From Actinomycetes bacterium (GTDB lineage Bacteria; Actinomycetota; Acidimicrobiia; Acidimicrobiales; Bog-793), in the NCBI GenBank assembly GCA_021786195.1, contig JAJYNS010000011.1:1-58974 (forward strand): a stretch of 58,974 bases of DNA, in the 5' to 3' direction. The translations under genes were made by a program, and so were the position numbers. The notes under the pieces were generated by a model. It worked only from the letters and a program-made list of their open reading frames with translations. It was not told the origin of the DNA and searched no databases. The stretch's first letter is position 1, and each line of letters starts with the position of its first letter. Positions 21,327 through 30,107 of the stretch are shown one piece after another.

Positions 21327-22712
21327 CTCCGGCCGCCCCCGGCCGGCACCGCCGAGGCCGGTCGCGGCGAACGCGACGAGCACCTCGGGCAGGGCGAAGG
21401 CCGGGTCGAGCCGGGCAGCAAGGCCTTCGCACATCACCACCGTCTTGACCAGCAGCGCGAGGTCCCGGGGGAAGGCCAGCCGGTGGCGCCTGCTCACGCC
21501 CATCAGGTCCGCGACGAGCGGGGCGAGGCGCAGCTCGCCCACGGCCACCTCGATCGAGGAGGCGGTGAGGCGATCGAGGTCCTTCACGAGCCGGTCCTCG
21601 TCCACGCTCGCCGGCACGACACCGAGGCGCCGCATCGAGGCGAGCAGCCGCCGGGTGTCGTGCGCTACCAGGGCGAGGAGGAGCTGGACGAGCCCGAGGC
21701 GGACCTCGTCCGGCACGGTCCCCACCATCCCGAAGTCGACCATCGCGAGCCGGCCGCCGGGCTCGACGAAGAAGTTGCCGGGATGGGGGTCGGCGTGGAA
21801 GAAGCCATGGGTGAAGACCATCGACAGGTACACCCGGGCGAGCGTCCTCGCGAGCGCCGGGCGGTCGACGCCCTCCCGGTCGAGCGCCTCCAGGTCGTCG
21901 ATCTTCGTCCCATGGATCCGCTCGAGGGTGAGCACGCCGTGGGTCGTCGCGTCCCACACGACCGCGGGGACGTGGACGGGCAGGTCGGCGAGGTCGCGCC
22001 GGACGTGCTCGGCGTTGCGCCCCTCGGCGACGTAGTCGAGCTCGCCGCGAATGGTCTCGGCGAACTGCTCGACGAAGCCGACGACGTCCACCCGCCGCAG
22101 CAGCCCCGGGATCCGCCCGAGGACCGAGGCGCCGAGCGCGAGCACGACGAGGTCCTGCTCGACGACGGTGGCGACGCCGGGCCGGCGCAGCTTCACGACC
22201 ACCTCGCCGCCGTCGACGAGGCGTGCGCCGTGGACCTGGCCGATCGAGGCGGAGGCGATGGGGTCCTCGTCGAACTCGGCGAAGACGACGGCCGGGTCGC
22301 GGCCGAGCTCCCGCCTGAGCGCCCTGAGGGCGGCGTCCGGGGGCACCGGCGTCGCCGCGTCCTGCAGCGTCGCGAGCTCGGACTCGAGCGCCGGCGGCAC
22401 GATGTCCGGCCGCGTCGAGAGGACCTGGCCGAGCTTGACGAAGGTCGGCCCGAGGTCTCCGAGCGTCTCTCGTACCTCACGAGCCACCCCGCCCCGAGCC
22501 CCCTCGAGCCGCCGCCGAGCGAGCCGGGCGCCGTGACGGGCGACGATCCGGACCACCTGCGCCGACCGTCCGAGCGCGACCCTGCCGGCCCAGGAGCGCC
22601 CTCCCGCAGCCCGCTTCGCCTGGCCGCGCCGTGCAGCCGGGCCGCCGGGCCGGCCGGCCCTGCGTCCCGCGCCGATCATCAGGTACCGTTCCCGGTCAGC
22701 GGCCCGCGCCAT
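21276..22712 (-). CDS. ABC1/UbiB-family atypical protein kinase (first copy)
   Basis: A member of the ABC1/COQ8/UbiB family, which supports quinone biosynthesis through an atypical kinase fold. The QKxGQ-type helix reads FVKLGQVLSTRPDIVP, the Ala-rich loop ASASIGQVH replaces the Gly-rich loop, and the active-site motifs are FFHADPHPGNFF and MVDFGMVG. No C-terminal transmembrane pair is obvious. The ATG at 22712 is one of two nearby starts (the other is 22679), giving 478 residues. The last 17 codons lie antisense within the tRNA-Leu gene. It is divergent from fabD; menC is downstream, which fits a quinone role. Confidence 0.88.
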   Translation of the reverse strand: MARAADRERYLMIGAGRRAGRPGGPAARRGQAKRAAGGRSWAGRVALGRSAQVVRIVARHGARLARRRLEGARGGVAREVRETLGDLGPTFVKLGQVLSTRPDIVPPALESELATLQDAATPVPPDAALRALRRELGRDPAVVFAEFDEDPIASASIGQVHGARLVDGGEVVVKLRRPGVATVVEQDLVVLALGASVLGRIPGLLRRVDVVGFVEQFAETIRGELDYVAEGRNAEHVRRDLADLPVHVPAVVWDATTHGVLTLERIHGTKIDDLEALDREGVDRPALARTLARVYLSMVFTHGFFHADPHPGNFFVEPGGRLAMVDFGMVGTVPDEVRLGLVQLLLALVAHDTRRLLASMRRLGVVPASVDEDRLVKDLDRLTASSIEVAVGELRLAPLVADLMGVSRRHRLAFPRDLALLVKTVVMCEGLAARLDPAFALPEVLVAFAATGLGGAGRGRPECPERGSNPHVLSDSGF

Positions 22713-22746
22713 GAGGACCGCCGCAGCGTAACCCCGAGCCCGGCCG

Positions 22747-22771
22747 GAAGGTCCAAACCTTCGTCCGAAGG
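22747..22771 (+). promoter_or_regulatory. Two overlapping inverted repeats in the fabD leader
   Basis: GAAGGT at 22747-22752 and ACCTTC at 22757-22762 form a perfect 6-bp inverted repeat around CCAA. The second half also pairs with the next segment: CCTTCG at 22758-22763 with CGAAGG at 22766-22771, separated by two bases. The second stem reaches into the purine-rich ribosome site before the fabD TTG (22783). This could be a protein operator or a pair of mutually exclusive RNA hairpins controlling the fatty-acid operon. Confidence 0.45.
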
Positions 22772-22782
22772 GAGCGAGTCGG

Positions 22783-24117
22783 TTGCTTGCGTTCACCTTT
22801 CCAGGTCAGGGGTCCCAGAGACCGCAGATGGGCGTTCCCTGGGTGCGGCATCCCTCCTGGGAGCTCGTCGAGCACGCGAGCGACGTGCTCGACACCGACG
22901 TCGCCTCCCTGCTCCTCGAGGCCGACCAGCAGACGCTCACCGAGACGGCGAACGCCCAGCTGGCGACGTTCGTCCAGAGCCTGGTCGTGCTCGACGCCGC
23001 CGAGCGGGTCGGCCTCGAGCCGCAGGCGGCGGCTGGCCACAGCCTCGGCGAGTACACCGCGCTCGTCGCCACGGGGGCGCTCGGCTACGAGGAAGGCCTG
23101 CGGCTGGTCGCCGAGCGAGGCGCGGCGATGCAGGACGCCGCCGAGCAGGCTCCAGGGACCATGACCGCCGTCCTCGGCCTCGCCGACGACGCGGTCGAGG
23201 CCGCCTGTGTGCGGGCGGAGTCCGACGTCTGGGTCGCCAACTACAACGCGCCCGGCCAGGTCGTCATCGCCGGCTCGGCCGAGGGTCTCGAGCGCGCCGG
23301 GACCGTGGCCCGGGACCTCGGCGCCAAGCGGCTCGTCGCGCTTCCCGTGGGCGGGGCCTTCCACACCCCCTACATGGCGACCGCCCGACACCGGCTGCGC
23401 AAGGCGCTGGCCGGCGCGACTTTCCGCGAGCCCTCGCCCGCCGTGGTCGCCAACGTCGACGCCCGGCCGCACCTGGACCCGGCCGAGTGGCCAGGCCTGC
23501 TCTCCGCCCAGCTGTGCAGCCCGGTGCGCTGGCACCAGACCCTGGAGACCCTCCACGGCTCCGGGGCTCGCACCTTCGTCGAGCTCGGGCCCGGCGGCGT
23601 GCTCACCGGCCTCGCGAAGCGGGTCCTGCCCCGGGAGGGCACCCTCGCCGTCTCCGTCTCGACGCCAGAGGAGCTCGAGCAGCTCGTCGACCTCCTCGCC
23701 GCCCCCGCCGCGGCGGCCAGCCGGGCGAGCGCCCGCTACATGATGACCGAGCGGCTCGTCGTCTCGCCCGCCACCGGCCCGTTCACCCCGGCACCGGACT
23801 GCACCCCGGCGCTACCGAGCCTCGCGCGCCACAAGGCCCGCCGCAGCGAGCCGATCCGGGTCGGCGTCGGCGACCTCATCGGCTGGGCCGGGGCCGCAGA
23901 GATCCGCTCGGCCTTCGCGGGCAGCCTGGAGGGCGTGCTCGTCCTCCCCGGCGAGCGCGTCGTCACCGGCCAGCCGGTGGCCTGGCTGCGGGCGGAGAGC
24001 GAGGCGGAGCAGGGGCAGCCCGTGGCGACCGGCGCCGCCGACGTCTCGGGACAGCCGCAGGGGCGGCCCGTCCGGGTCGCGGGCCGGCGGGGTGAGCCGA
24101 CGAGCCGGCACCGCTGA
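22783..24117 (+). CDS. fabD: Malonyl-CoA:ACP transacylase with C-terminal barrel-sandwich (biotinyl/lipoyl-like) domain
   Basis: Residues 1 to about 305 are FabD, which moves malonyl from CoA to ACP: FPGQGSQ near the start, nucleophile Ser in GHSLGEYTAL, and catalytic His in GGAFHTPYM. After an Ala-rich linker, residues about 320-444 form an extra domain that includes VVSPATGPF, VGDLIGWAG, IRSAFAGSL and LPGERVVTGQPVAWL, the pattern of a biotinyl/lipoyl hammerhead. It lacks a modifiable Lys in an MKM-type hairpin, so it is probably not biotinylated. The start is TTG with GGAG 9 bp upstream. It leads the fab operon, and its stop overlaps the fabH ATG by one base. Confidence 0.93.
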   Translation: MLAFTFPGQGSQRPQMGVPWVRHPSWELVEHASDVLDTDVASLLLEADQQTLTETANAQLATFVQSLVVLDAAERVGLEPQAAAGHSLGEYTALVATGALGYEEGLRLVAERGAAMQDAAEQAPGTMTAVLGLADDAVEAACVRAESDVWVANYNAPGQVVIAGSAEGLERAGTVARDLGAKRLVALPVGGAFHTPYMATARHRLRKALAGATFREPSPAVVANVDARPHLDPAEWPGLLSAQLCSPVRWHQTLETLHGSGARTFVELGPGGVLTGLAKRVLPREGTLAVSVSTPEELEQLVDLLAAPAAAASRASARYMMTERLVVSPATGPFTPAPDCTPALPSLARHKARRSEPIRVGVGDLIGWAGAAEIRSAFAGSLEGVLVLPGERVVTGQPVAWLRAESEAEQGQPVATGAADVSGQPQGRPVRVAGRRGEPTSRHR

Positions 24118-25055
24118 TGGGCTCGGCGATCACCGGGTGGGGCGACGCGCTTCCCGAGCGCGTGGTGACCAACGCCGAGTTCGAGGCGCGCCTCGACACC
24201 TCCGACGAGTGGATCGTCTCGAGGACGGGCATCCGCGAGCGGCACGTGGGCGGCACGACGGGAGAGCTCGCGGTCAAGGCGGGCTGGGCGGCGTTGAAGA
24301 GCGCCGGAGTCGACGGCACCGACATCGACCTGCTGGTGCTCGCGACGACCACGCCGGATCGCGCCGCCCCGGCAACCTCGGCGGCGGTCCATGACACGCT
24401 CGGCTGCTCGGGCACCGCCTTCGACCTCAACGCCGCCTGCGCCGGCTTCGTCTACGCCCTGGTGGTCGCCGACCACCTGCTCGACAAGACGCACCGCCGG
24501 GCGCTCGTCATCGGCGCGGACACCCTCTCGCGCATCACGGACCAAGAGGACCGCTCGACCGCCGTGCTCTTCGGCGACGGCGCCGGTGCCGTGGTGCTCG
24601 AGCGGGGCGGGGCCGACGACTTCGTGCTCTCCTACGACCTCGGCGTCGACGGATCGGCGACGCCGCTCCTGTACGCCGACCACGGCGGCTACATCAAGAT
24701 GGCCGGCCGAGAGGTCTACCGGCGGGCCGTGCGCGCCGAGATCCTCTCGATCGAGCGCGTGCTCGGCGACGCCGGCCTCGGGGCGGACGACATCGCCCTG
24801 TTCGTCCCCCACCAGGCCAACGCCCGGATCATCGAGGCGGTGAACGAGCGGATCGGCATCCCGATGGACAAGACCGCGATCGTCCTCGACCGGACCGGCA
24901 ACACCTCGTCCGCGTCGATCCCCCTCGCCCTGGCCCACGCCGCCGACGCCGGGCGGCTGTCGGAGGGCGACCTCGTCCTGCTCTCGGGCTTCGGGGCGGG
25001 GATGACCTGGGCGAGCGCGGTGATCCGCTGGGGCCGGCGAGGTGCCGGCCGGTGA
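24117..25055 (+). CDS. fabH: Beta-ketoacyl-ACP synthase III
   Basis: Condenses an acyl-CoA starter with malonyl-ACP to begin fatty-acid synthesis; its pocket decides the starter (acetyl, branched or cyclic). The catalytic triad is complete: Cys in LNAACAGFVY, His in VPHQANARI and Asn in RTGNTSSAS. At 312 residues it is of usual length. It begins with ATG in a TGATG overlap with fabD. Given the cyclohexanecarboxyl-CoA cassette that follows the operon in convergent orientation, CHC-CoA is a candidate starter, but the sequence alone does not prove that specificity. Confidence 0.95.
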   Translation: MGSAITGWGDALPERVVTNAEFEARLDTSDEWIVSRTGIRERHVGGTTGELAVKAGWAALKSAGVDGTDIDLLVLATTTPDRAAPATSAAVHDTLGCSGTAFDLNAACAGFVYALVVADHLLDKTHRRALVIGADTLSRITDQEDRSTAVLFGDGAGAVVLERGGADDFVLSYDLGVDGSATPLLYADHGGYIKMAGREVYRRAVRAEILSIERVLGDAGLGADDIALFVPHQANARIIEAVNERIGIPMDKTAIVLDRTGNTSSASIPLALAHAADAGRLSEGDLVLLSGFGAGMTWASAVIRWGRRGAGR

Positions 25056-25110
25056 TCGCCCGCCTGCCCGGCACCGCCCCCCTCCCCCGCCAAGTCTCCT
25101 CGGCGGCGAG

Positions 25111-25872
25111 GTGAGCGGCCGCGTCGCCCTGGTCACGGGCGGCTCTCGCGGGATCGGCCTCGCCGTGGCTCGGCGCCTCGCCCGGCTCGATGACAAGGTC
25201 GTGGTCACCTACCGCTCGGCGGCGCCGGAGGGCGCCACGCCCCTGACCGGCCCGGCCGGCACCCCCTCCGCCGCAGGTGGAGGATCGGCCCTCCACTGCG
25301 TGCGCTGCGACGTCACCTCGCCGGAGGAGGTCGAGGCCGCCTTCGGCGAGGTCGAGCGGTCCCTCGGCCCCGTCGAGGTGCTCGTCTGCGCCGCGGGCAT
25401 CACGGACGACTCGCTCCTTCTGCGAATGGGCGAGGACCGCTGGTCGAGGGTCATCGAGACGGACCTCACCGCCTGCTACCGCACCGTCCGCCGTGCCCTC
25501 GGCCCGATGGTGCGGGCCCGGTCCGGCCGTGTCGTGCTCGTCTCCTCCGTGGTCGCGTTCACGGGCAACCCGGGCCAGGCCAACTACGCCGCCGCGAAAG
25601 CCGGCCTCGTGGGCTTCGCCCGCTCGCTCGCCCGGGAGGTGGCAAGCCGCTCGATCACGGTCAACGTCGTCGCGCCCGGGCTCGTCGCCACCGACATGCT
25701 CGCCGCCCTCGGGGAGGAACGGGCCGGCGCGCTCGCCGCCCAGGTGCCGCTCGGCAGGGTCGGCGAGCCGGAGGAGGTCGCGGCCGCCGTAGAGTTCCTG
25801 GCGTCGCCGGAGGCCGGCTACGTCACCGGCGCCGTGCTCGCCGTGGACGGCGGACTCGGGATGGGACATTGA
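25111..25872 (+). CDS. fabG: 3-Oxoacyl-ACP reductase
   Basis: NADPH-dependent short-chain dehydrogenase that reduces the ketone in each elongation round. It shows TGGSRGIGLA, the CAAGITDDSL loop (NAG equivalent), the catalytic Ser in LVSSVVAFTG, and Tyr/Lys in NYAAAKAG with the usual Y-x3-K spacing, plus GYVTGAVLAVDGG near the end. An extra Pro/Ala/Gly-rich insert of about 20 residues follows the second strand. The GTG at 25111, preceded by GGCGAG, gives 253 residues. It lies 55 bp after fabH in the same operon. Confidence 0.94.
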   Translation: MSGRVALVTGGSRGIGLAVARRLARLDDKVVVTYRSAAPEGATPLTGPAGTPSAAGGGSALHCVRCDVTSPEEVEAAFGEVERSLGPVEVLVCAAGITDDSLLLRMGEDRWSRVIETDLTACYRTVRRALGPMVRARSGRVVLVSSVVAFTGNPGQANYAAAKAGLVGFARSLAREVASRSITVNVVAPGLVATDMLAALGEERAGALAAQVPLGRVGEPEEVAAAVEFLASPEAGYVTGAVLAVDGGLGMGH

Positions 25873-25908
25873 AGGACCTGAGCACGAGCGCGTGGTAATA
25901 CAGCTAGC

Positions 25909-25926
25909 CCGGCTCGAAGGAGCCGG
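25909..25926 (+). repeat. Hairpin between fabG and acpP
   Basis: CCGGCTC and GAGCCGG form a perfect 7-bp stem with a GAAG tetraloop, just upstream of the acpP ribosome site. There is no T-run, so it is not an intrinsic terminator. It could stabilise the acpP 5' end or mark an mRNA processing point; differential expression of acpP over neighbours is common. Confidence 0.4.
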
Positions 25927-25944
25927 AGCAGAGGAGGCGAGCAG

Positions 25945-26184
25945 GTGGCAGACGACGCGACCTTCGAGAAGTTCCGGGCCTGCGCCGTGGAGGTGCTGCA
26001 GGTGCCGGCGGAGAAGATCGTCCCCGAGGCGCGCTTCGGCGACGACCTCGATGCTGACAGCCTCGACCTCGTCGAGCTCGTCATGGCGCTCGAGGAGTCC
26101 TTCGACATCACCGTAGAGGAGACCGAGCTCCAGGGCGTCGAGACCGTCGGCCAGGCCTACGAGCTCATCACCGGGAAGCTTTGA
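25945..26184 (+). CDS. acpP: Acyl carrier protein
   Basis: A 79-residue acidic four-helix protein that carries growing acyl chains on 4'-phosphopantetheine. The attachment Ser is in DADSLDLVEL. The helix after it, VMALEESFDI, is the typical interaction face. The start is GTG with GAGGAGG upstream. Its stop overlaps the fabF TTG in a TTGA junction. It lies between fabG and fabF, so it is the fatty-acid synthase ACP. Confidence 0.97.
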   Translation: MADDATFEKFRACAVEVLQVPAEKIVPEARFGDDLDADSLDLVELVMALEESFDITVEETELQGVETVGQAYELITGKL

Positions 26185-27386
26185 GCCCCCAGCCGCCCGT
26201 GCGCAGGCGCGTCGTCATCACCGGCATCGGCGTCGCCTCCTGCGCAGGAATCGGGAGCGACGCCTTCTTCGACGGGATATGCGGCCCCGCTCCGGACGGC
26301 GAGCGCCGGGTCGGGGACTTCGACCCGGCTCGGTGGTTCGACGCGAAAGAGGCGCGCCGCACCGACCGCTTCGCCCAGCTCTCCGTGGCGAGCGCCGAGA
26401 TGGCGCTGGAGGACGCCGGTCCCGTCGGGGTCGACCCCGACCGCGCCGGGGTCGTCTTCGGCACGGGGGTCGGCGGGATGACGACGCTCCAGCAGCAGAT
26501 CACGGTGCTCGTCGAGCGCGGCCCGCGTTTCGTCTCGCCGTTCCTCGTCCCGATGATGATGGGCAACGCGGGCGCCGCCGCGATATCGATGCGGCTGGGC
26601 TGGCGGGGGCCCTGCGAGACGGTGGTCACGGCCTGCGCGGCGGGCACCCAGTCCATCGGCAATGCCTTCCGGCTCATCGCCTACGGCAGGCTGGACGCCG
26701 CGATCGCGGGGGGCGCCGAGGCCGTGCTGGAGCCCGTCGCAGGGCGCCCGCCGATCGGCCAGGTCGCCTTCAAGAACATGACCGCCCTGTCCACCTCGGG
26801 CGTCTCCCGCCCCTTCGACGTCCGTCGCGACGGGTTCGTCATCGCCGAGGGTGGCGCCGCCCTGGTGCTCGAGGAGCTCGAGCACGCCCGGCACCGGGGA
26901 GCTCGGATCCACGCCGAGCTGCTCGGCGCGGCGTCGACCGCCGACGCCTACCACATCACGGCACCGGCCCCCGAGGGAGCCGGCGCCAGGTCGTGCATGG
27001 AGCTCGCCCTGGAGGACGCCGGCATCGCGCCGGGCGAGGTCGCCCACGTCAACGCCCATGGGACCTCGACCCCCCTCAACGACCTCGCCGAGGCCCAGGC
27101 GATCGAGAAGGTCTTCGGGAGCGCCTCGCCGCCGGTCACCTCGATCAAGGGCGTGACCGGCCACGCGCTCGCCGCAGCCGGGGCGATCGAGGCCGTCGCC
27201 GTCGTGCTCACGCTCGAGCGCGGCCTGATCCCGCCGACCGCCGGCCTCGAGCAGCTCGACCCCGAGGTGCACCTCGACGTCGTCACCGGCTCGCCCCGCC
27301 CGTTCACGCCGGGTCCCGTCCTGTCGAACAGCTTCGGCTTCGGCGGCCACAACGGCTGCCTCGTCATCGCCCCGGCGCCCGCCTGA
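26181..27386 (+). CDS. fabF: Beta-ketoacyl-ACP synthase II
   Basis: Condenses acyl-ACP with malonyl-ACP in chain elongation. The Cys-His-His triad is complete: VTACAAGTQ, NAHGTSTPLND and GVTGHALAAAG, followed by NSFGFGGHN. The length (401) is normal. The TTG start overlaps the acpP stop (TTGA). An alternative GTG six codons further in (26199) sits before the conserved RRVVITGIGV. The next gene's ATG directly follows its stop, indicating one transcript. Confidence 0.95.
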   Translation: MSPQPPVRRRVVITGIGVASCAGIGSDAFFDGICGPAPDGERRVGDFDPARWFDAKEARRTDRFAQLSVASAEMALEDAGPVGVDPDRAGVVFGTGVGGMTTLQQQITVLVERGPRFVSPFLVPMMMGNAGAAAISMRLGWRGPCETVVTACAAGTQSIGNAFRLIAYGRLDAAIAGGAEAVLEPVAGRPPIGQVAFKNMTALSTSGVSRPFDVRRDGFVIAEGGAALVLEELEHARHRGARIHAELLGAASTADAYHITAPAPEGAGARSCMELALEDAGIAPGEVAHVNAHGTSTPLNDLAEAQAIEKVFGSASPPVTSIKGVTGHALAAAGAIEAVAVVLTLERGLIPPTAGLEQLDPEVHLDVVTGSPRPFTPGPVLSNSFGFGGHNGCLVIAPAPA

Positions 27387-29030
27387 ATGCCCGCCGCCCC
27401 GGACCGCGCCGAGCAGGTCGTGGGGCAGGTCGCCGTGGCCGACCTCGCCGTCGGCGCCTTCAGCGACGCGCCGCCGTGGCTGATCGACCCGGACGAGCTG
27501 CCCTGGAAGCTCGGCATCGACCTCGTGCGCGAGGAGGTCGCCGCCGAGGTCCCCCACCTCACCCGGCGGCGCAGGCTCCCTCCGGGGCGCCGGATGGCAC
27601 GAGTCGCCCTCGCCGTCGGCCGCGCCCTTGCCGGGTGGTACCTGGTCGAGCGCCGTGCCGGGGGGACGCGCTCGCGCTCGGGCCTGGCTCGCCGGCTGCG
27701 CCTCGCCTTCCAGTCGCTCGGCCCGACCTACATCAAGCTCGGCCAGATCGTCTCCTCGGGCGAGGGCATCTTCCCGGCCGAGCTCGTCGCCGAGTTCAAG
27801 GAGCTGCGCGACCGGGTGCCTCCGGCCCCTTTCGAGGAGGTCAGGCAGATCGTCGAGTCCGACCTCGGCCGCCCGCTCGAGGAGGTCTTCGCCGAGGTCG
27901 ATCCCGAGCCGGTCGCCGCCGCCTCGATCGCCCAGGTGCACCGCGCCCGGCTGCACAGCGGCGAGGAGGTCGTCGTCAAGGTCCAGCGCCCGGGCATCGC
28001 CACGCTCGTCCGCCGGGACATCGAGGTGATGAGCTATCTCGCCCCGTTCCTCGTCGGCCGGATCCCCGTCGCGGCCCTCGCCAACCCGCCGGCGCTCGTC
28101 GAGCTGTTCGCCGAGACGATCGTGGAGGAGCTCGACTTCCGGCTCGAGGCCGAGAGCATGCTCGACGTCGCCCACGTGCTCGCGCTTGCCGGCCAGCGGG
28201 CGATCGTCGTCCCGAGGCCCCACCCGCGCCTCGTCACGCCCAGAGTCCTCGTCATGGAGCGCCTCGACGGCTTCTCCTGGGACGACGCGGCCGGCATGCG
28301 CGCCGCGGGCATCCGGACCGAGGAGGTGCTGCGCGCGGGCGTCGTGTCCTTCCTCGAGGGGGCGATGCTCTACGGCGTCTTCCACGGTGACCTCCACGGC
28401 GGGAACCTCCTCGTCCAGGAGGACGGCAGGGTGGTGCTCCTCGACTTCGGCATCACCGGCCGGCTCGACGAGCAGCGCCGCCTCGCCTTCCTCCGGCTCG
28501 TCATGGGCGGCACCCTGAACGACGTGAGAGCCGAGGTGCGGGCCCTTCGCGACCTCGGGGCGCTCGCCCCCGACGTGGACGTCGAGCAGGTGGTCGCCGA
28601 CCTCGACCTCGAGGCACCGCCGCAGGACGTCGTCGAGATGAGCGCGGAGGAGCTGACCGCCCAGCTCCGGGAGCTCACGAAGAAGCTCCTCTCCTACGGC
28701 GCCCGGATGCCGAAGGAGCTGATGCTGTTCGTGAAGGACATCATCTTCCTCGACGCCGCGGTCGCCAACCTCGCACCCGACGTCGACCTGCTCGGCGAGG
28801 TCGCCGCCGTCTCGGCCTACTTCGCCGAGCGGCACGGCGGAAGGATCGCGGCGGAGATCGGCGTCGACGTGCGAGCCCGACCCGTCGACCTCGACGGCGT
28901 CCGCTCCTCGCTCGGGGTCGGGGCGGGCACCGAGCGCATCTCCTACAAAGAGCTGCGGGCTCGCCGGGCCGCGATGCGCGAGAAGTTCGAGCGCGCCCGC
29001 GCCTCGCACAGGGGCGGCGCGGCCCGATGA
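27387..29030 (+). CDS. ABC1/UbiB-family atypical protein kinase (second copy)
   Basis: A 547-residue ABC1/UbiB protein with the family pattern: TYIKLGQIVSSGEGIFP, AAASIAQVHRA, an invariant Lys in VVVKVQRPG, GVFHGDLHGGNLL and LLDFGITG. It has a longer N-terminus than the first copy (about 90 residues before the core) and a basic C-terminal tail. No membrane segment is obvious. The ATG abuts the fabF stop, so it is translated with the fab operon. Family members act in quinone or lipid metabolism; this location favours a lipid-linked function, which is inference. Confidence 0.88.
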   Translation: MPAAPDRAEQVVGQVAVADLAVGAFSDAPPWLIDPDELPWKLGIDLVREEVAAEVPHLTRRRRLPPGRRMARVALAVGRALAGWYLVERRAGGTRSRSGLARRLRLAFQSLGPTYIKLGQIVSSGEGIFPAELVAEFKELRDRVPPAPFEEVRQIVESDLGRPLEEVFAEVDPEPVAAASIAQVHRARLHSGEEVVVKVQRPGIATLVRRDIEVMSYLAPFLVGRIPVAALANPPALVELFAETIVEELDFRLEAESMLDVAHVLALAGQRAIVVPRPHPRLVTPRVLVMERLDGFSWDDAAGMRAAGIRTEEVLRAGVVSFLEGAMLYGVFHGDLHGGNLLVQEDGRVVLLDFGITGRLDEQRRLAFLRLVMGGTLNDVRAEVRALRDLGALAPDVDVEQVVADLDLEAPPQDVVEMSAEELTAQLRELTKKLLSYGARMPKELMLFVKDIIFLDAAVANLAPDVDLLGEVAAVSAYFAERHGGRIAAEIGVDVRARPVDLDGVRSSLGVGAGTERISYKELRARRAAMREKFERARASHRGGAAR

Positions 29031-30013
29031 TCGGGGCACCCGGTCTCCTCGCCGCGCTCGCCCTCGTCGCGACCTCCGCCCTGGTGCCCGTCGCCGGGGC
29101 CGCCCACGCCGGGGTGGCGGCACCGGCGCGGCGCGCCCTTGAGACCGCTCGGGCGGCGCGTCCTCGAGCCGCCTCCGGTGTGCTGCTCGCGCTCGGTGAC
29201 TCGCTCGCCGCCGGCTACCAGCCGACCGACGGCTCGAGCCTTCCACCGAGGGACCCCGCGACGGGTGAGCCCGACCGCGGCTATCCCGGCGGCTACGCCG
29301 AGGACCTCGCGTCCGGCCTCGGTCTCGACCTCGTCGACCTCGCCTGCCCCGGCGAGACGACGCGCTCGATGACCTCGACGCCCGCCCGCCCGGCCTGCGC
29401 TGCCGTTTACCGCGCCGAGCTCGGCGCAGCCTCCCAGCTCCAGGCGGCCGAGGTCTACCTCGAGCGCCACCGCGGCGAGGTCCGCCTCGTCACCCTCGAC
29501 ATCGGCGCCAACGACGTGCTCGCCTGCGTCAGCCAGGCCGCGGTCGACTTTGCCTGCCTCGCCCGGGCAGAGGCCTCGGTCCCGGCCGTGGCGGGCAGGA
29601 TCGCGGGCGTGCTCGCGAAGGCGCTCTCGGCCGACGACCCGGGGGCGAGGCTCGTGGCGATGAACTACTACGACCCGCTCCTTGCCCTCGCCTACCGCCC
29701 CGGCGGCGCGAGGGGGACGACGGACGCGGCCTTGTCCCTCGCCCTGTTCGAGGCGTTCGACCGGCTGCTCACCGCCGCGTACGGGCGCGAGCACGTCCTC
29801 GTGGCGAACGTCTCGGCGGCCTTCCAGACCGGCAGGGTCGCCCCGCCGCTCCGCTACTCCGGGCGGCTGCTGCCCCGCGACGTCGCCGTCGTCTGCCGGC
29901 TGACCTGGATGTGCCCCCCGCCGGGCAGCACCCGCGCCCCCGACATCCATCCCGACGACGCCGGCTACCGGGCGATCGCCGGCGCGTTCTCCGAGGTCCT
30001 CGGCGGAGGGTGA
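29027..30013 (+). CDS. Secreted SGNH/GDSL hydrolase
   Basis: An exported esterase/lipase-like protein of 328 residues. The N-terminus has an apolar stretch ending in VPVAGAAHA, a likely signal peptide, followed by an Ala/Arg-rich spacer. SGNH blocks are present: nucleophile Ser in LALGDSLAAGY, Gly in LACPGETT, Asn in LDIGANDV and the Asp-x-x-His pair in APDIHPDDAGY. Several Cys residues in the mature part could form disulfides. The ATG overlaps the kinase stop (ATGA). The substrate is unknown; its place in a fab operon suggests an acyl ester or cell-surface lipid. Confidence 0.9.
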   Translation: MIGAPGLLAALALVATSALVPVAGAAHAGVAAPARRALETARAARPRAASGVLLALGDSLAAGYQPTDGSSLPPRDPATGEPDRGYPGGYAEDLASGLGLDLVDLACPGETTRSMTSTPARPACAAVYRAELGAASQLQAAEVYLERHRGEVRLVTLDIGANDVLACVSQAAVDFACLARAEASVPAVAGRIAGVLAKALSADDPGARLVAMNYYDPLLALAYRPGGARGTTDAALSLALFEAFDRLLTAAYGREHVLVANVSAAFQTGRVAPPLRYSGRLLPRDVAVVCRLTWMCPPPGSTRAPDIHPDDAGYRAIAGAFSEVLGGG

Positions 30014-30107
30014 CAGCCCGCGGATAGTCTCGCAGCGGTTCGGAGGTCCACAGGTCGCCTCCCTGCGCACGGTCCGCGATCGGGGTGGTCGCCCCGCGGG
30101 AGGAACC

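Noticed and set aside
26157-29246. A minus-strand open frame of over 1000 codons opposite fabF and the second ABC1 kinase
   Set aside because: Antisense shadow; the plus strand carries complete catalytic motifs.
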